From an uncultured Eubacteriales bacterium (GTDB lineage: Bacteria; Bacillota; Clostridia; Oscillospirales; Acutalibacteraceae): a DNA stretch of 64,000 nt. Below the pieces are notes generated by a model. That model did not search any database. It had not been told where the DNA came from and saw only the letters and a program-made list of their open reading frames with translations. The stretch spans positions 282,517-346,516 of the forward strand of contig CAKUFK010000002.1 in NCBI GenBank assembly GCA_934647945.1, in the 5' to 3' direction. Below are positions 33,702-43,745 of this stretch, one piece after another; positions within the stretch are counted from its first letter, which is position 1, and the number at the start of each line of letters is the position of its first letter. The position numbers were made by a program, and so were the translations under genes.

Positions 33702-36581
33702 ATGAAACGACTGCAATCCGGTTTATCCGTTCTTTTGGCGCTGCTGATCGCGCTGCCCTTTTTCCCCGGGACGACGGCCGCGGCACAGGATACCGACCAA
33801 AACGTTCCCGACTACAGCGGACGGTCGGACAGTTTCGCACGGTACGCCGCCGCCATCGCGGATCGTCCCGCCGCCGATACGACGATCTCGCTGAACGCCG
33901 CCGACGCCGTCCTCTCCCCCACCCTTTCGGAAAAACTCGAAGGGGACAGCGCCGTCCGGGTCGAAACCGGCGGATACGTCGAATGGACCTTCTCCGCCGA
34001 CAAAAGCGGGGTCTATGAAATCGGCCTTTCCTATCTCGCTTCCGCAGGCAAGGGCCAAAAACCCCAGATCACCCTGACATTCGACGGCAGCGTGCCGTAT
34101 ACCGAGGCATCCCACTATGAACTCAGCCGGGTCTATCGGGATGCCGGACCCATCGAGAAAAACGCCAAAGGAGACGATCTCATCCCTGAACAGGTAGAGG
34201 TGGAGCGCTGGCAGGACCGCCCTCTGCTCGACACGGCCGGGCTGTCCGGCCGCAACCTCTGTCTCTATCTTGAAGAGGGAGCCCATACCCTGCGGCTGGC
34301 CTGTGAGAGTGAAAGCCTGTATGTCCGGTCCCTTTCCCTCTTCCCCGGCACCACGGTCTCATCCGACGCGGAGAAGGCCGCCTCCTATCAGCAGAATGGC
34401 TACCAGAGCGTCGAGGGATTTTTGAAAATCTACCAGGCCGAAAAGACGCTGGAAAAATCCGACGTGGTGTTGTATCCGACTTACGACCGTACCAGTCCCG
34501 CCACCATCCCCTACGATCCGGTCCGGATCCGCCGCAACACCATCGGGAAAGGGAACTGGAGCGAGCCGGGCATGTGGATATCCTATCTCATCGACGATAT
34601 CCCCTCTGACGGTTTATATTACATAACTTTCAAGTTCCGGCAGGCCGATGCGATCGGCGTGACCACCTTCCGCAACGTCTATGTCAACGGCTCTATCCCG
34701 AGCAAAGCCTATGAAAACGTCTCGTTCCCTTATGGCGTGGACTGGAACCAGAAAACCGTCGTGGATGAAAACGGCGAGCCCTGTCCCGTGTATCTGACGG
34801 CGGGGGAAAATGAGCTGCTCATGGAAGTGAGCCTCGGCCCCTATGTCGAGGCGATGCGGATGGTCGACGACTCCATCTACGAACTCAACCGCCTGTATAC
34901 GCAGATGGTGATGATCACCGGGACGACTCCCGATTCCTACCGGGACTATGAACTCGATAAAGAGATCCCCGGCCTTCTGGACGCCTTCCGTGAACAGGCG
35001 GACGCCCTGTATGCCGCTGCCGCGCTTTTTGAATCCCTTGGCGGCGAGGAGAAGAGCCAGAGCGAGGATATCCTCGGCATGGCCAGGCGGCTCGAAAGCC
35101 TGATCCGGGATCCGCGCTCCATTCAAAAGCGCCTTTCGAGCTATCGCGAGGGGATCAGCGCCCTCTCCTCCTGGCTGTACGACCGCACCAGCCAGCCCCT
35201 GGAAATGGATTACTTGATCGTCCATTCGGCGGGACAGGAACTGCCCTCTCCCCGCGCCTCCTTCTGGCAGCAGGTGAGCCACTTTTTCAAAACCTTTTTC
35301 GCCTCCTTTCTGGAGGATTACAACACGGTAGGCGGCTCCGGTTCGGAAGAGGGGATCACGGTCTGGGCCAACATCGGCCGGGATCAGATCCAGGTCATCA
35401 AAAATCTGGTGGTGGACCAGTTCACCCCTCAGACCGGCATTGACGTGACCCTCAGCGTGGTGCAGACCGGGTTCATCGAAGCGACCCTCGCCGGCCGGGG
35501 GCCGGACGTCGCCATCGGCATGGCCAGGGGCCAGCCTGTCAACCTTGCCTGCCGGAACGCGCTCCTTCCCTTTGACTCCTACGGGGGCTTCGAGGATATG
35601 AAAAAACGGTTTTCCGACACCGCCCTCGTCCCTTACCAATACAATGGAAAAACCTACGGCATTCCCTGTACCCAGACGTTTTTCATGCTGTTCTACCGCA
35701 AGGACATCCTCTCCGAAATGGGGATCGCCATCCCGCAGACCTGGACCGATATCATGGAGACGGTTCCCAAGCTACAGCGCAGCCACATGACGATCGGCCT
35801 GCCCTATGCGGTCATTTCGGCGGCCACGGCGGTAGATAACGGTCTCGGCGCCAAGGACCTGTTCGCCACCCTCCTGCTGCAGAACGGCGGGACCTTCTAT
35901 AATGAGGACCATTCCGCCACGGCGCTCGACAGTGAAGCTTCCATGTCCGCCTTCAAGACCTGGAGCGACTTTTATACCAAATACGGCTTTGACCTCGTTT
36001 ACGACTTTTACACCCGGTTTTCGACGGGAGAAATGCCGATCGGAATCGCCTCCTACGAGATGTTCAACACCCTGAGTGTGGCGGCCCAAGAGATCCGGGG
36101 CCTGTGGGGCATGGCGCCTGTCCCCGGGACCATCCGGGAAGACGGTACGGTCGACACGAGCGAAGCCGGCGCGGGCAGCGCCGCCGTCATCTTCAAAAAG
36201 GCGGCTTCCCCGGATAACTGCTACCGATTCGTCGACTGGTGGACCAGTGATAAGACGCAGACTGACTTCTGCACCGCGGTGGAAAACCAGCTCGGCCCGG
36301 GCGGACGGTACGCGACGGCCAACCTCGCCGCCTTTTCGTCACAGCCCTGGTCGCCGGAAGAACTGGAAATGCTCACCACCCAGCGGGAAAACGTCATCGA
36401 GCTGCCTGAAATTCCGGGAAGCTACTACGTCTCCCGCAGCATCGACAACGCCTTCCGCGCCGTTCTGTACGACAAAAAGAATCCGCGGGAGACCTTTGAG
36501 AAGGAAAACCGGAATATCAACGAGGAAATCGCCCGCAAACGGCGGGAGCTGGGCCTCGACAATGAAGGGAAGGGACGATAG
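33702..36581 (+). CDS. Large extracellular solute-binding protein with N-terminal beta domains
   Basis: This 959-residue secreted protein has a signal peptide (residues 1 to about 28, ending TTAAAQ) without a lipobox. The first 400 residues look like two carbohydrate-binding-type beta sandwiches (for example VRVETGGYVEWTFSADKSG and WISYLIDDIPSDGLYYITF). A helical linker follows (about 405-510), then a family 1 solute-binding domain (about 548-950) with GITVWANIGRDQ, GRGPDVAIGMARGQPV and QTFFMLFYRKD. ABC sugar permease genes follow 6 bases later, so this is the receptor for that importer. Standard binding proteins have about 430 residues; this one carries an extra half. ATG 33702 was preferred over 33690, whose ribosome site would touch it. 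Confidence 0.88.
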   Translation: MKRLQSGLSVLLALLIALPFFPGTTAAAQDTDQNVPDYSGRSDSFARYAAAIADRPAADTTISLNAADAVLSPTLSEKLEGDSAVRVETGGYVEWTFSADKSGVYEIGLSYLASAGKGQKPQITLTFDGSVPYTEASHYELSRVYRDAGPIEKNAKGDDLIPEQVEVERWQDRPLLDTAGLSGRNLCLYLEEGAHTLRLACESESLYVRSLSLFPGTTVSSDAEKAASYQQNGYQSVEGFLKIYQAEKTLEKSDVVLYPTYDRTSPATIPYDPVRIRRNTIGKGNWSEPGMWISYLIDDIPSDGLYYITFKFRQADAIGVTTFRNVYVNGSIPSKAYENVSFPYGVDWNQKTVVDENGEPCPVYLTAGENELLMEVSLGPYVEAMRMVDDSIYELNRLYTQMVMITGTTPDSYRDYELDKEIPGLLDAFREQADALYAAAALFESLGGEEKSQSEDILGMARRLESLIRDPRSIQKRLSSYREGISALSSWLYDRTSQPLEMDYLIVHSAGQELPSPRASFWQQVSHFFKTFFASFLEDYNTVGGSGSEEGITVWANIGRDQIQVIKNLVVDQFTPQTGIDVTLSVVQTGFIEATLAGRGPDVAIGMARGQPVNLACRNALLPFDSYGGFEDMKKRFSDTALVPYQYNGKTYGIPCTQTFFMLFYRKDILSEMGIAIPQTWTDIMETVPKLQRSHMTIGLPYAVISAATAVDNGLGAKDLFATLLLQNGGTFYNEDHSATALDSEASMSAFKTWSDFYTKYGFDLVYDFYTRFSTGEMPIGIASYEMFNTLSVAAQEIRGLWGMAPVPGTIREDGTVDTSEAGAGSAAVIFKKAASPDNCYRFVDWWTSDKTQTDFCTAVENQLGPGGRYATANLAAFSSQPWSPEELEMLTTQRENVIELPEIPGSYYVSRSIDNAFRAVLYDKKNPRETFEKENRNINEEIARKRRELGLDNEGKGR

Positions 36582-36587
36582 CCGCCT

Positions 36588-37520
36588 ATGAAAACCACAG
36601 CCAGGCTCCGCCGGGATAGCGGACGGCTATCCGTCCTCCAGCAGATCAAGCGCAGCCGCGAAAGCTATCTGCTTCTTGCCCCCTTCATGCTGCTCTTCCT
36701 GCTGCTGACCGTCATCCCCATGGTCTCCGCCATCGGGCTGAGCTTCACAAACTTCAACATGCTGGAGGCCCCCCGCTTCGTCGGGTGGCAGAACTACCAG
36801 CGGATGCTCCTCGGGGATCCGACCTTTTACAAGGTGGTGGGCAACACCCTGGTCTTCGCCTTTTTGACCGGCCCCATCAGCTATGTCCTCTCGTTCCTTT
36901 TCGCCTGGCTCATCAACGAGACCGGCCGGGCCCTGCGCACATTCCTGACTGCGGTCTTCTATATGCCGGTCCTGGCCGGGAATATCTATTTCGTCTGGGC
37001 GTTTCTCCTGTCCAGTGACTCCTACGGCGTCATCAACGGCCTGCTGCTCCAGATGAACATTATCCAGGAGCCGATCGGCTGGCTGGTGGATCAAAACTGG
37101 ATGATGGGATCCCTGATCGTGGTACAGCTCTGGATGAGCCTCGGCACAGGATTCCTTGCCTTTATCGCGGGGTTCCAGAGTATGGATAAAAGCCTTTTCG
37201 AAGCGGGCGCCATCGACGGAGTGCGCAACCGCTGGCAGGAACTGTGGTACATCACCATCCCCTCCATGTCCTCCCAGCTCCTGTTCAGTGCGGTCATGCA
37301 GATCGGCGCCTCCTTCGGGGTGAGCACGGTCATCACTACCCTCGTCGGGTTCCCCACCTCCCAGTACAGCGCCGATACCATCGTCACCTACATCATGGAC
37401 ATCGGCACCACCCGGTTTGAGATGGGGTATGCCTGCACCATCGCGGTATTTCTGTTCGCGCTGATGTTTTTAACGAATTTCGTCATCTCCAGCGCCCTGC
37501 GGCGCTTCAGTCCGGATTGA
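36588..37520 (+). CDS. Sugar ABC transporter permease (UgpA/MalF type)
   Basis: This 310-residue membrane protein has six hydrophobic segments and the EAA loop EAGAIDGVRNRWQELW with the following Pro, where the ATPase docks. The N-terminus (SYLLLAPFMLLFLLLTVIP) is typical of MalF-type carbohydrate permeases. It starts 6 bases after the large binding-protein gene and precedes a MalG-type partner by 21 bases. Substrate: an imported saccharide, unspecified. Confidence 0.92.
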   Translation: MKTTARLRRDSGRLSVLQQIKRSRESYLLLAPFMLLFLLLTVIPMVSAIGLSFTNFNMLEAPRFVGWQNYQRMLLGDPTFYKVVGNTLVFAFLTGPISYVLSFLFAWLINETGRALRTFLTAVFYMPVLAGNIYFVWAFLLSSDSYGVINGLLLQMNIIQEPIGWLVDQNWMMGSLIVVQLWMSLGTGFLAFIAGFQSMDKSLFEAGAIDGVRNRWQELWYITIPSMSSQLLFSAVMQIGASFGVSTVITTLVGFPTSQYSADTIVTYIMDIGTTRFEMGYACTIAVFLFALMFLTNFVISSALRRFSPD

Positions 37521-37541
37521 AGAGGAAGGAGGAACCCCCGT

Positions 37542-38384
37542 ATGAAAACGCGCGTCAGCCGATCGCTCGGCGGCAACATCTTGGTTTTTCTCATTCTGCT
37601 GCTGTTCGGGCTGTTCTTCATGCTGCCGATTATCTACGCCGTCATCACCGCATTCAAACCCATGAGCGAAATCTTCGTTTTTCCTCCCCGCCTCTTTGTC
37701 CGTCGCCCCACCCTGAGCAACTTTGTATGGCTCAATTATATCATGACGGATTTCTGGGTTCCGCTCTCCCGGTATCTGTTCAACAGCATCTTCGTCACCT
37801 TGGCGGGCACGGTCGGACATATCGTGCTGGCCAGCATGGCGGCCTATCCCTTAGCCAAGCATCAGTTTTACGGGCGCCGGGCGCTCAGTCAGGTGATCGT
37901 CCTCTCCCTGCTCTTCACCGCTTCCGTCACCTATATCCCCCAGTATGTCGTACTCGGCGCCACCCGCCTGATCGACACCTACTGGGCGGTCATCCTGATC
38001 GCGCTGCAGAGCTCATTGGGGCTATATCTGATGATGAACTTCATGCAGCGGATCCCGGACGAGATGCTGGAGGCGGCGAGGATCGATGGGGCGAAGGAGA
38101 TCCGGATTTTCTGGACCGTCGTGATGCCGAACGTCAAGCCGGCCTGGCTGACGCTCATGATCTTCTCCTTCCAATCCCTGTGGAACAGCAACGGCGGCGG
38201 ATTCATTTACAATGAATCCCTCAAAACCCTGCCTGCCGTCATGGCCTCCATCTCGGCAGGAGGGGTGGTGCGCACCGGCGTCACGGCCGCATCGGCCCTG
38301 CTGCTGATGATCCCGCCCATCATCCTGTTTATATCCTCACAGAGCCGGGTCATCGAAACCATGAGTACCTCCGGGCTCAAATAA
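37542..38384 (+). CDS. Carbohydrate ABC transporter permease (MalG/AraQ type)
   Basis: This 280-residue protein has six hydrophobic segments. The EAA motif is EAARIDGAKEIRIFW. It has the N-terminal GNILVFLILLLFGLFF signature of MalG-like permeases, and it pairs with the preceding permease to form the first channel of the locus. GGAAGGAGGA before the ATG is a strong ribosome site. No ATP-binding gene follows. An 89-base gap without a gene separates it from the next open frame. Confidence 0.92.
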   Translation: MKTRVSRSLGGNILVFLILLLFGLFFMLPIIYAVITAFKPMSEIFVFPPRLFVRRPTLSNFVWLNYIMTDFWVPLSRYLFNSIFVTLAGTVGHIVLASMAAYPLAKHQFYGRRALSQVIVLSLLFTASVTYIPQYVVLGATRLIDTYWAVILIALQSSLGLYLMMNFMQRIPDEMLEAARIDGAKEIRIFWTVVMPNVKPAWLTLMIFSFQSLWNSNGGGFIYNESLKTLPAVMASISAGGVVRTGVTAASALLLMIPPIILFISSQSRVIETMSTSGLK

Positions 38385-38473
38385 GATCAAAAGGTCTTCT
38401 TCCTTAATGGGCGATAGCGGGGGTCACCTCCGAAACGTCCCACAAACTCAATGAGAAGGGATCGGATCCGCCT

Positions 38474-40531
38474 ATGGCGACATCGAAATACAAACGGTGC
38501 CTGTGTCTGGGTGCCGCCCTGCTGCTCAGCGGGTGCCTGTCCCTCGGCACCTCTGCCCTGACCGAGGAGGCTCCCTACTACAGCTACCGGTACGACCATT
38601 GGGGCTCTCCAGCCGAGACGGCGCAGAGCTATCTGCCCGAAGCCGTCATCTCGGGCGAATCCCTCGGCTGCGGTGCCATGAAGCTCCCCACCGACCTTGC
38701 CGTGACCGCCGACCGTCATGTTTATATCCTGGACGGCGGAAACAACCGAGTACTGGTACTGGACGAAGACCTGCAGCTGGAAACCACGCTTACTCCCCTC
38801 GACGAAGCCGGCGCGCCTCTCGCCCTGCAGGAGCCGGGCAGCCTCTTCATCAGCGAAAAATTCGGCCAGATCCTCATCACGGATAAAAAGGCGGGGGTAC
38901 TGGTGTTCGACACCTCTCTGCGCCTCATCCGGACCCTCGGCACCCCCGACAGCCCGATCCTGCCCGACGATTTCCTCTTCGCCCCGGTCAATGCCCTGGT
39001 CGATTCGGCCGGTATCACCTACGTCATCTCCTCCAACTGTTATCAAGGGGCCCTGCAATACGATGAACAGGGCCGCTTCCTCGGCTTTTACGGCAGCGAA
39101 AAGGTGACCCTGAGCCTCGAAACCATCCTCAATCAGTTCTGGAAAAGCATCCTGACCGAGGCACAGGCCGCCAATATGAAGCGCAGCGTTCCGGCCGAAT
39201 TCGTCAGCTTCTGCGTGGGGGACGGTGACTTTATCTACACCGTCCGCAAGGGCAACGACGTGCAGACCGCCCAGGTCAAAAAGCTCAACGCTCTCGGGGA
39301 CAACATCCTGCCGGAAAAGGTCTTCGGGGACCGGGGCGTCACTGCCCAGCTCGCCGATATCACGGTGGATCCCGACGGCTTTATCACCATCCTCGACAGC
39401 GGCAGCGGCCGGCTGTTCCAATATGATGGGGAATCGAACCTCCTGTTCGCCTTCGGCGGCAAGGGGAACCAGACGGGGCTGGCACAGAATCCGGCCGCCG
39501 TCCAGGCCCTGGGGGAAAATCTCCTGCTGCTGGACAACCAGACCGGGCAGATCACTCTCTTTTCACCGACCGCCTTCGCGAAGGATATCCGCAGCGCCAC
39601 GCTGCTCTGTGCGGACGGCAAATACCAACAGGCAATGGCTCCCTGGCAGGCGGTCCTGCGCAAGGACAGCACTTACGAACTGGCCAACCGGGGACTCGGG
39701 AAGGCCTATCAGGGACTGGAAGATTTCGGCACCGCCGCCGCCTATTTCAAAAAAGCCTATGAGCGGGAGCTCTATTCGGAGGCGTTCCGGGAATCCCGCG
39801 ACGCCTTGCTGCAGGAGCATTTCGGCCTGTTCATGCTCGGGATTGCCCTGGTGGTCCTGATCCCCATCGGCATCCTCCTCTACCGCCGCAAACATAAAAA
39901 AAGCGTGTACGATCAGAAACTCAGCCGGTTCCATTACCCCTTCTACTGCCTCTTTCACCCGTTCATCGGATATACCGATCTCAAGGAACGGCGGAAGGAT
40001 TCCCTTTTCGCCGCCAATATCCTGCTGATCCTATTTTTCGTCGTCTCGATCCTCCAGCGGCAGGTCACGGGCTTTGCGTTCAATGAGAACCGCACCGACC
40101 AGTTCAACCTGCTCTTTACCCTGCTTTCCACCATCGGGCTTTTCGCCGCTTTCGTTCTCTGCAACTGGTCCATCACGACGATATTGGAAGGCAAGGGGCG
40201 GCTGCGCGAAATCTGGAACTACTGCGCCTACGCGCTGGTCCCCTACATCCTCGGCACCGCCCTCGTGATCCTGATGAGCAACCTGCTCACGACCGAGGAA
40301 GCGGCGTTCGTCACCATGGCGCAGTATGTCGTATATGCCTGGACCGGCATCAGCCTGCTCATGGCTCTCAAAGAGGTCCATATGTATACCCTGGGACGGA
40401 CCATCCTGACCGCCCTGCTCACCCTGGTCGGGCTGGTCATCATCCTGATCGTCTGTGCCCTGTGCTATACGATCCTGTCCCAGCTCGTGGAATTCATCGG
40501 CAATGTCATCAGCGAATTGCGAATGCGATAA
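38474..40531 (+). CDS. NHL-propeller, TPR and Yip1-domain membrane protein
   Basis: This 685-residue protein has a signal sequence (about residues 1-28; LLLSGC could also be a lipobox) and then a beta-propeller of NHL type (about 65-375), with recurrent DGGNNRVLVLDEDLQ and VDPDGFITILDSGSGRLFQY. TPR-like helices (about 380-440, DGKYQQAMAPWQAVL) lead to a first transmembrane helix (about 450-470). The C-terminal domain (about 495-685) has five hydrophobic segments of the Yip1 family. The propeller would lie outside the cell. The protein is encoded between the two permease sets, which suggests a role in glycan capture or transporter assembly, not shown. Family members of this type are common beside DUF5696 genes. 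Confidence 0.82.
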   Translation: MATSKYKRCLCLGAALLLSGCLSLGTSALTEEAPYYSYRYDHWGSPAETAQSYLPEAVISGESLGCGAMKLPTDLAVTADRHVYILDGGNNRVLVLDEDLQLETTLTPLDEAGAPLALQEPGSLFISEKFGQILITDKKAGVLVFDTSLRLIRTLGTPDSPILPDDFLFAPVNALVDSAGITYVISSNCYQGALQYDEQGRFLGFYGSEKVTLSLETILNQFWKSILTEAQAANMKRSVPAEFVSFCVGDGDFIYTVRKGNDVQTAQVKKLNALGDNILPEKVFGDRGVTAQLADITVDPDGFITILDSGSGRLFQYDGESNLLFAFGGKGNQTGLAQNPAAVQALGENLLLLDNQTGQITLFSPTAFAKDIRSATLLCADGKYQQAMAPWQAVLRKDSTYELANRGLGKAYQGLEDFGTAAAYFKKAYERELYSEAFRESRDALLQEHFGLFMLGIALVVLIPIGILLYRRKHKKSVYDQKLSRFHYPFYCLFHPFIGYTDLKERRKDSLFAANILLILFFVVSILQRQVTGFAFNENRTDQFNLLFTLLSTIGLFAAFVLCNWSITTILEGKGRLREIWNYCAYALVPYILGTALVILMSNLLTTEEAAFVTMAQYVVYAWTGISLLMALKEVHMYTLGRTILTALLTLVGLVIILIVCALCYTILSQLVEFIGNVISELRMR

Positions 40532-40544
40532 GGAGGTGCGGCAG

Positions 40545-42761
40545 TTGAAAACCAGCCTATTCAAACGCGGAGCCGGCCTTTTCGCCGCCCTCCTCCTCAC
40601 CGGCGGCGCCTCCGGCCTGCTCACGCTGGGGGAATCCGGACCGGTGTCCGGTTCTGATCCGGGACAACCGCTTCCCGCCGCAGAGGGATACCAGACCGTG
40701 GCCGAAAACAGCCGTTTTGTCCTGGCGGTGGATACGGCGGAAGGTACGGTCCGCCTGGAGGATAAAACCGGGACCGCATGGACGAGCGTCCCGGACGGCC
40801 ACCGGGAGGATCCCCTGGCGCAGGGGAGTACCAAACTCGCCATGGAATCCCTCCTGCAGGTCGAATACGCCGACAAAATCGGTAACATCAGCAGCGTCAA
40901 CGGCAAAACCGCCTCGGTCAACAAAGACGGCCTCTCCTGCCGGAAAACCACCGGCGGCGCGGTGCTCACCTTTTCCTTTCCGAAAGAGGGATTTGTCATC
41001 CCCCTCGAGTTTACTCTCACCGAGGACGCCCTGGATGTCGCCATTCTGGCCGGAGAGATCCAGGAGACCAACGACGCCTACCGGCTGACCACGCTGTCCC
41101 TCCTGCCCTATTTTGGGGCGGCCGGCAGCGAGGAGGATGGATACCTGTTCGTCCCGGACGGCAGCGGCGCCCTCATCGAGTGGAACAAAACCGGCGGTGT
41201 CCTGGACGATTACAGCCAGTATGTCTATGGACGGGAACCCGCCACCTCCAAAATGCAGCTCGATAAACTGGAGGAAACCGCCTATCTCCCGGTATTCGGG
41301 CTGAAAAAAGGGGAAACCGCTTTTGTGGGGATCATCACGCAGGGGGCGGGACGGGCGATCGTGAATGCCTCGGTTTCGGGCAAGCGTTGCAGCTACAGCA
41401 ATGTCTACGCCCAGTTCATCTACCGAGATTCCGAGATGGTCAAAATCGAGCAGAAAAATCAGACTGTCCGGGTTCTTGAAAAAACGCCGGCGGCAGCGGA
41501 ACGCTACGGCGTACGCTACGCTTTCTTATCCGGGGAAGAGGCGAACTACACCGGAATGGCCCACCTATACGGAAGCTGGCTCATGCGGGATTTCCCCTCC
41601 AAAAAGGCGGACGCCGCCGCCCCGCTGTACATGGAACTGCCCGGCGGCGTCATGGCGCAGCAGAGTGTCCTCGGGTTTCCCATCGAGCGTGTAGTGCCGC
41701 TGACCTCCTATCGGGATGTAGAAGCCATCACCGCGCGGATGCGGGAGCTCGGGGCGGAAGACCTGACGGTCCATTACCGGTACTGGAATAAAGGCGGCAC
41801 CGGCGCCGCCATCCCCACCGGCATCGAGCCCGAGGGACGTCTCGGCGGCAAAGAGGCATTCCGCTCCATGCTGGATGCCTTGCGGCAGGAGGATACCGCC
41901 CTCTATCTGGATTTCAATTTCACCGATCTTGTCAAAAACCGCTGGGGATATCAGCGGGGCAGCGACTCGGTCACCTCGGTACGGCAGAATCTCGCTTTGC
42001 AGTTTTCCTATGGGATCAACACCCTCAAGGCCCTGACCACCGAATCCTATACGCTGCTGCGCCTGCCTAAAATCCAGAAGGCCGCCGCCAAAACGGCCGC
42101 CGCGGCCGCGACCTACGATTTCACCGGCATCGCGGCCGTCACGCTCGGCAACACGCTTTATTCCGACTTCAGCGGCAAAACGGTCAAACGGGACACGGCC
42201 GACAGGGAATGGGCCGCCGTGCTCGCTTCCCTGAAAGAGGCCAAGGGCAGGCAGCTTCTTTCCGCCGCCTGTGGCTATGCCCTTCCCTATGCCGATGTCG
42301 TCACGTCGACGCCGATCTATACGAGCGGCTACCCGATCCAGACGGCCGCTGTCCCCTTCTATCAGATCGCCCTGCATGAATTCGTCTCCATGAGCACCCC
42401 GAGCCTCAACCTCATGAGCGACAGCCGGGACGGCATCCTCAAGGCGCTGGAAGCGGGTATCGGCATCCAGTTCCAGTTCGTATACCGCGAAACCGAGCAG
42501 CCTTTGACCGACAGCGGCATCGCCGGCCTGTCCGGCTCCCTGTTCCAGCCGCTGGCCGAGGAAGCGGCCGCCTCCTATCTCGAGGTACGGGATATTCTCT
42601 TGCAGGTGGCGGGGCGGCGGGTCGTGTCCCACACCCTGCTGACAAACGATGTCCGCGAAACGGTGTTTGACAACGGTGTGCGCATCCTCGTCAATTACGG
42701 GGATCAGGACTATACCGACGGGACACGAACCGTCGCGGCGGGGGGGTACAGCGTCCTATGA
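40545..42761 (+). CDS. Secreted DUF5696 protein
   Basis: This 738-residue protein starts from a TTG at 40545 with AAGGAGG 7 bases upstream; the frame continues upstream but would overlap the Yip1 gene. It has an N-terminal signal/anchor (about residues 5-25) and matches DUF5696: a beta-rich N-terminal half and a central-to-C-terminal TIM-barrel-like part, with LPYFGAAGSEEDGYLFVPDG, ALYLDFNFTDLVKNRWG and a late LEAGIGIQFQFVYRE. DUF5696 proteins are often linked to carbohydrate ABC transporters; enzymatic activity is not established. Its stop overlaps the next permease start by 4 bases, so expression is coupled. Confidence 0.82.
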   Translation: MKTSLFKRGAGLFAALLLTGGASGLLTLGESGPVSGSDPGQPLPAAEGYQTVAENSRFVLAVDTAEGTVRLEDKTGTAWTSVPDGHREDPLAQGSTKLAMESLLQVEYADKIGNISSVNGKTASVNKDGLSCRKTTGGAVLTFSFPKEGFVIPLEFTLTEDALDVAILAGEIQETNDAYRLTTLSLLPYFGAAGSEEDGYLFVPDGSGALIEWNKTGGVLDDYSQYVYGREPATSKMQLDKLEETAYLPVFGLKKGETAFVGIITQGAGRAIVNASVSGKRCSYSNVYAQFIYRDSEMVKIEQKNQTVRVLEKTPAAAERYGVRYAFLSGEEANYTGMAHLYGSWLMRDFPSKKADAAAPLYMELPGGVMAQQSVLGFPIERVVPLTSYRDVEAITARMRELGAEDLTVHYRYWNKGGTGAAIPTGIEPEGRLGGKEAFRSMLDALRQEDTALYLDFNFTDLVKNRWGYQRGSDSVTSVRQNLALQFSYGINTLKALTTESYTLLRLPKIQKAAAKTAAAAATYDFTGIAAVTLGNTLYSDFSGKTVKRDTADREWAAVLASLKEAKGRQLLSAACGYALPYADVVTSTPIYTSGYPIQTAAVPFYQIALHEFVSMSTPSLNLMSDSRDGILKALEAGIGIQFQFVYRETEQPLTDSGIAGLSGSLFQPLAEEAAASYLEVRDILLQVAGRRVVSHTLLTNDVRETVFDNGVRILVNYGDQDYTDGTRTVAAGGYSVL

Positions 42762-43672
42762 AAAACAAATGGAAATGGACCGCGCATTACAGCACCCGGA
42801 TGCAGCGGCGCCGGGCGGTCCATGGGTTTCTTTTCATCCTCCCCTGGGTGATCGGCGCGGTCTTCTTCTTCATCGTCCCGATGGTGCAGTCGGCCGTCTA
42901 CGCGTTTTCCAAGGTCGATCTCGTCTCCGGAGTGGACCGCTTCACGCCGGTCGGCTTCCAGAATTTCCTCTATCTGTTCACCCAAGATCCGAATTTTATC
43001 ACCAACCTCAGTTCCTCGCTGCTCAATGTGATCTATCAGGTTCCGGTCATCATGACGTTCAGCCTTCTGTGCGCCATGCTGCTGCGGGACAAATTCCGGG
43101 GCCGCACCCTCGTGCGCGCGATCTTCTTTTTCCCGGTCATCATCGCTTCGGGCGTGGTCATCACGATCCTCAAGGAGCAGGTGCTCATGACCGCGGCCGC
43201 TTCGGGGGAACAGGAGGCCTACATGTTCGCGGCCCCCTCCTTCTCCTATTTCATCGAGCAGATGCAGGTCCCCGAAAGCATCACGAACCTGGTCGAAAAG
43301 ATCATAAACGGCTTCTTCGACATCATCTGGAAATCGGGGGTGCAGATCATCCTTCTTCTCGCGGCCGTCAATCACATCCCCTCCAGCTCCTATGAGGCCG
43401 CCGATATCGAGGGGGCGTCGGCCTGGGAAAAGCTGTGGAAGATCACCTTTCCCATGATCTCCCCTACCATCCTCGTCGTGCTCATCTACTCCATTGTCGA
43501 TTCCTTTACCGACTACGGCAACCGGATCATGCGGATGATCAGCGATTATTTCCAGCTCGGGCAATACGAATACAGCGCCACGCTGGGCATCGTGTATTTC
43601 CTCATCGTCTTGGTGCTGGTCGGCCTCGTCAATCTCGTCATCGGGCGCCGCATCCAATATGTCGTCGAATAG
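42758..43672 (+). CDS. Sugar ABC transporter permease, second set (MalF type)
   Basis: This 304-residue protein has six hydrophobic segments and the EAA motif EAADIEGASAWEKLWKI. It begins with an extended basic N-terminus typical of MalF-like Firmicutes permeases. Its start overlaps the DUF5696 stop by 4 bases. Its MalG-type partner comes only after two surface-protein genes (46544), an unusual split. Confidence 0.92.
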   Translation: MKNKWKWTAHYSTRMQRRRAVHGFLFILPWVIGAVFFFIVPMVQSAVYAFSKVDLVSGVDRFTPVGFQNFLYLFTQDPNFITNLSSSLLNVIYQVPVIMTFSLLCAMLLRDKFRGRTLVRAIFFFPVIIASGVVITILKEQVLMTAAASGEQEAYMFAAPSFSYFIEQMQVPESITNLVEKIINGFFDIIWKSGVQIILLLAAVNHIPSSSYEAADIEGASAWEKLWKITFPMISPTILVVLIYSIVDSFTDYGNRIMRMISDYFQLGQYEYSATLGIVYFLIVLVLVGLVNLVIGRRIQYVVE

Positions 43673-43745
43673 GCGGTTCCAAACCGGCTCTAGGGCAAAC
43701 GGTTTGATTCCATATGCTATCACTTTGAGAAGGAAGGGTCGAAAC

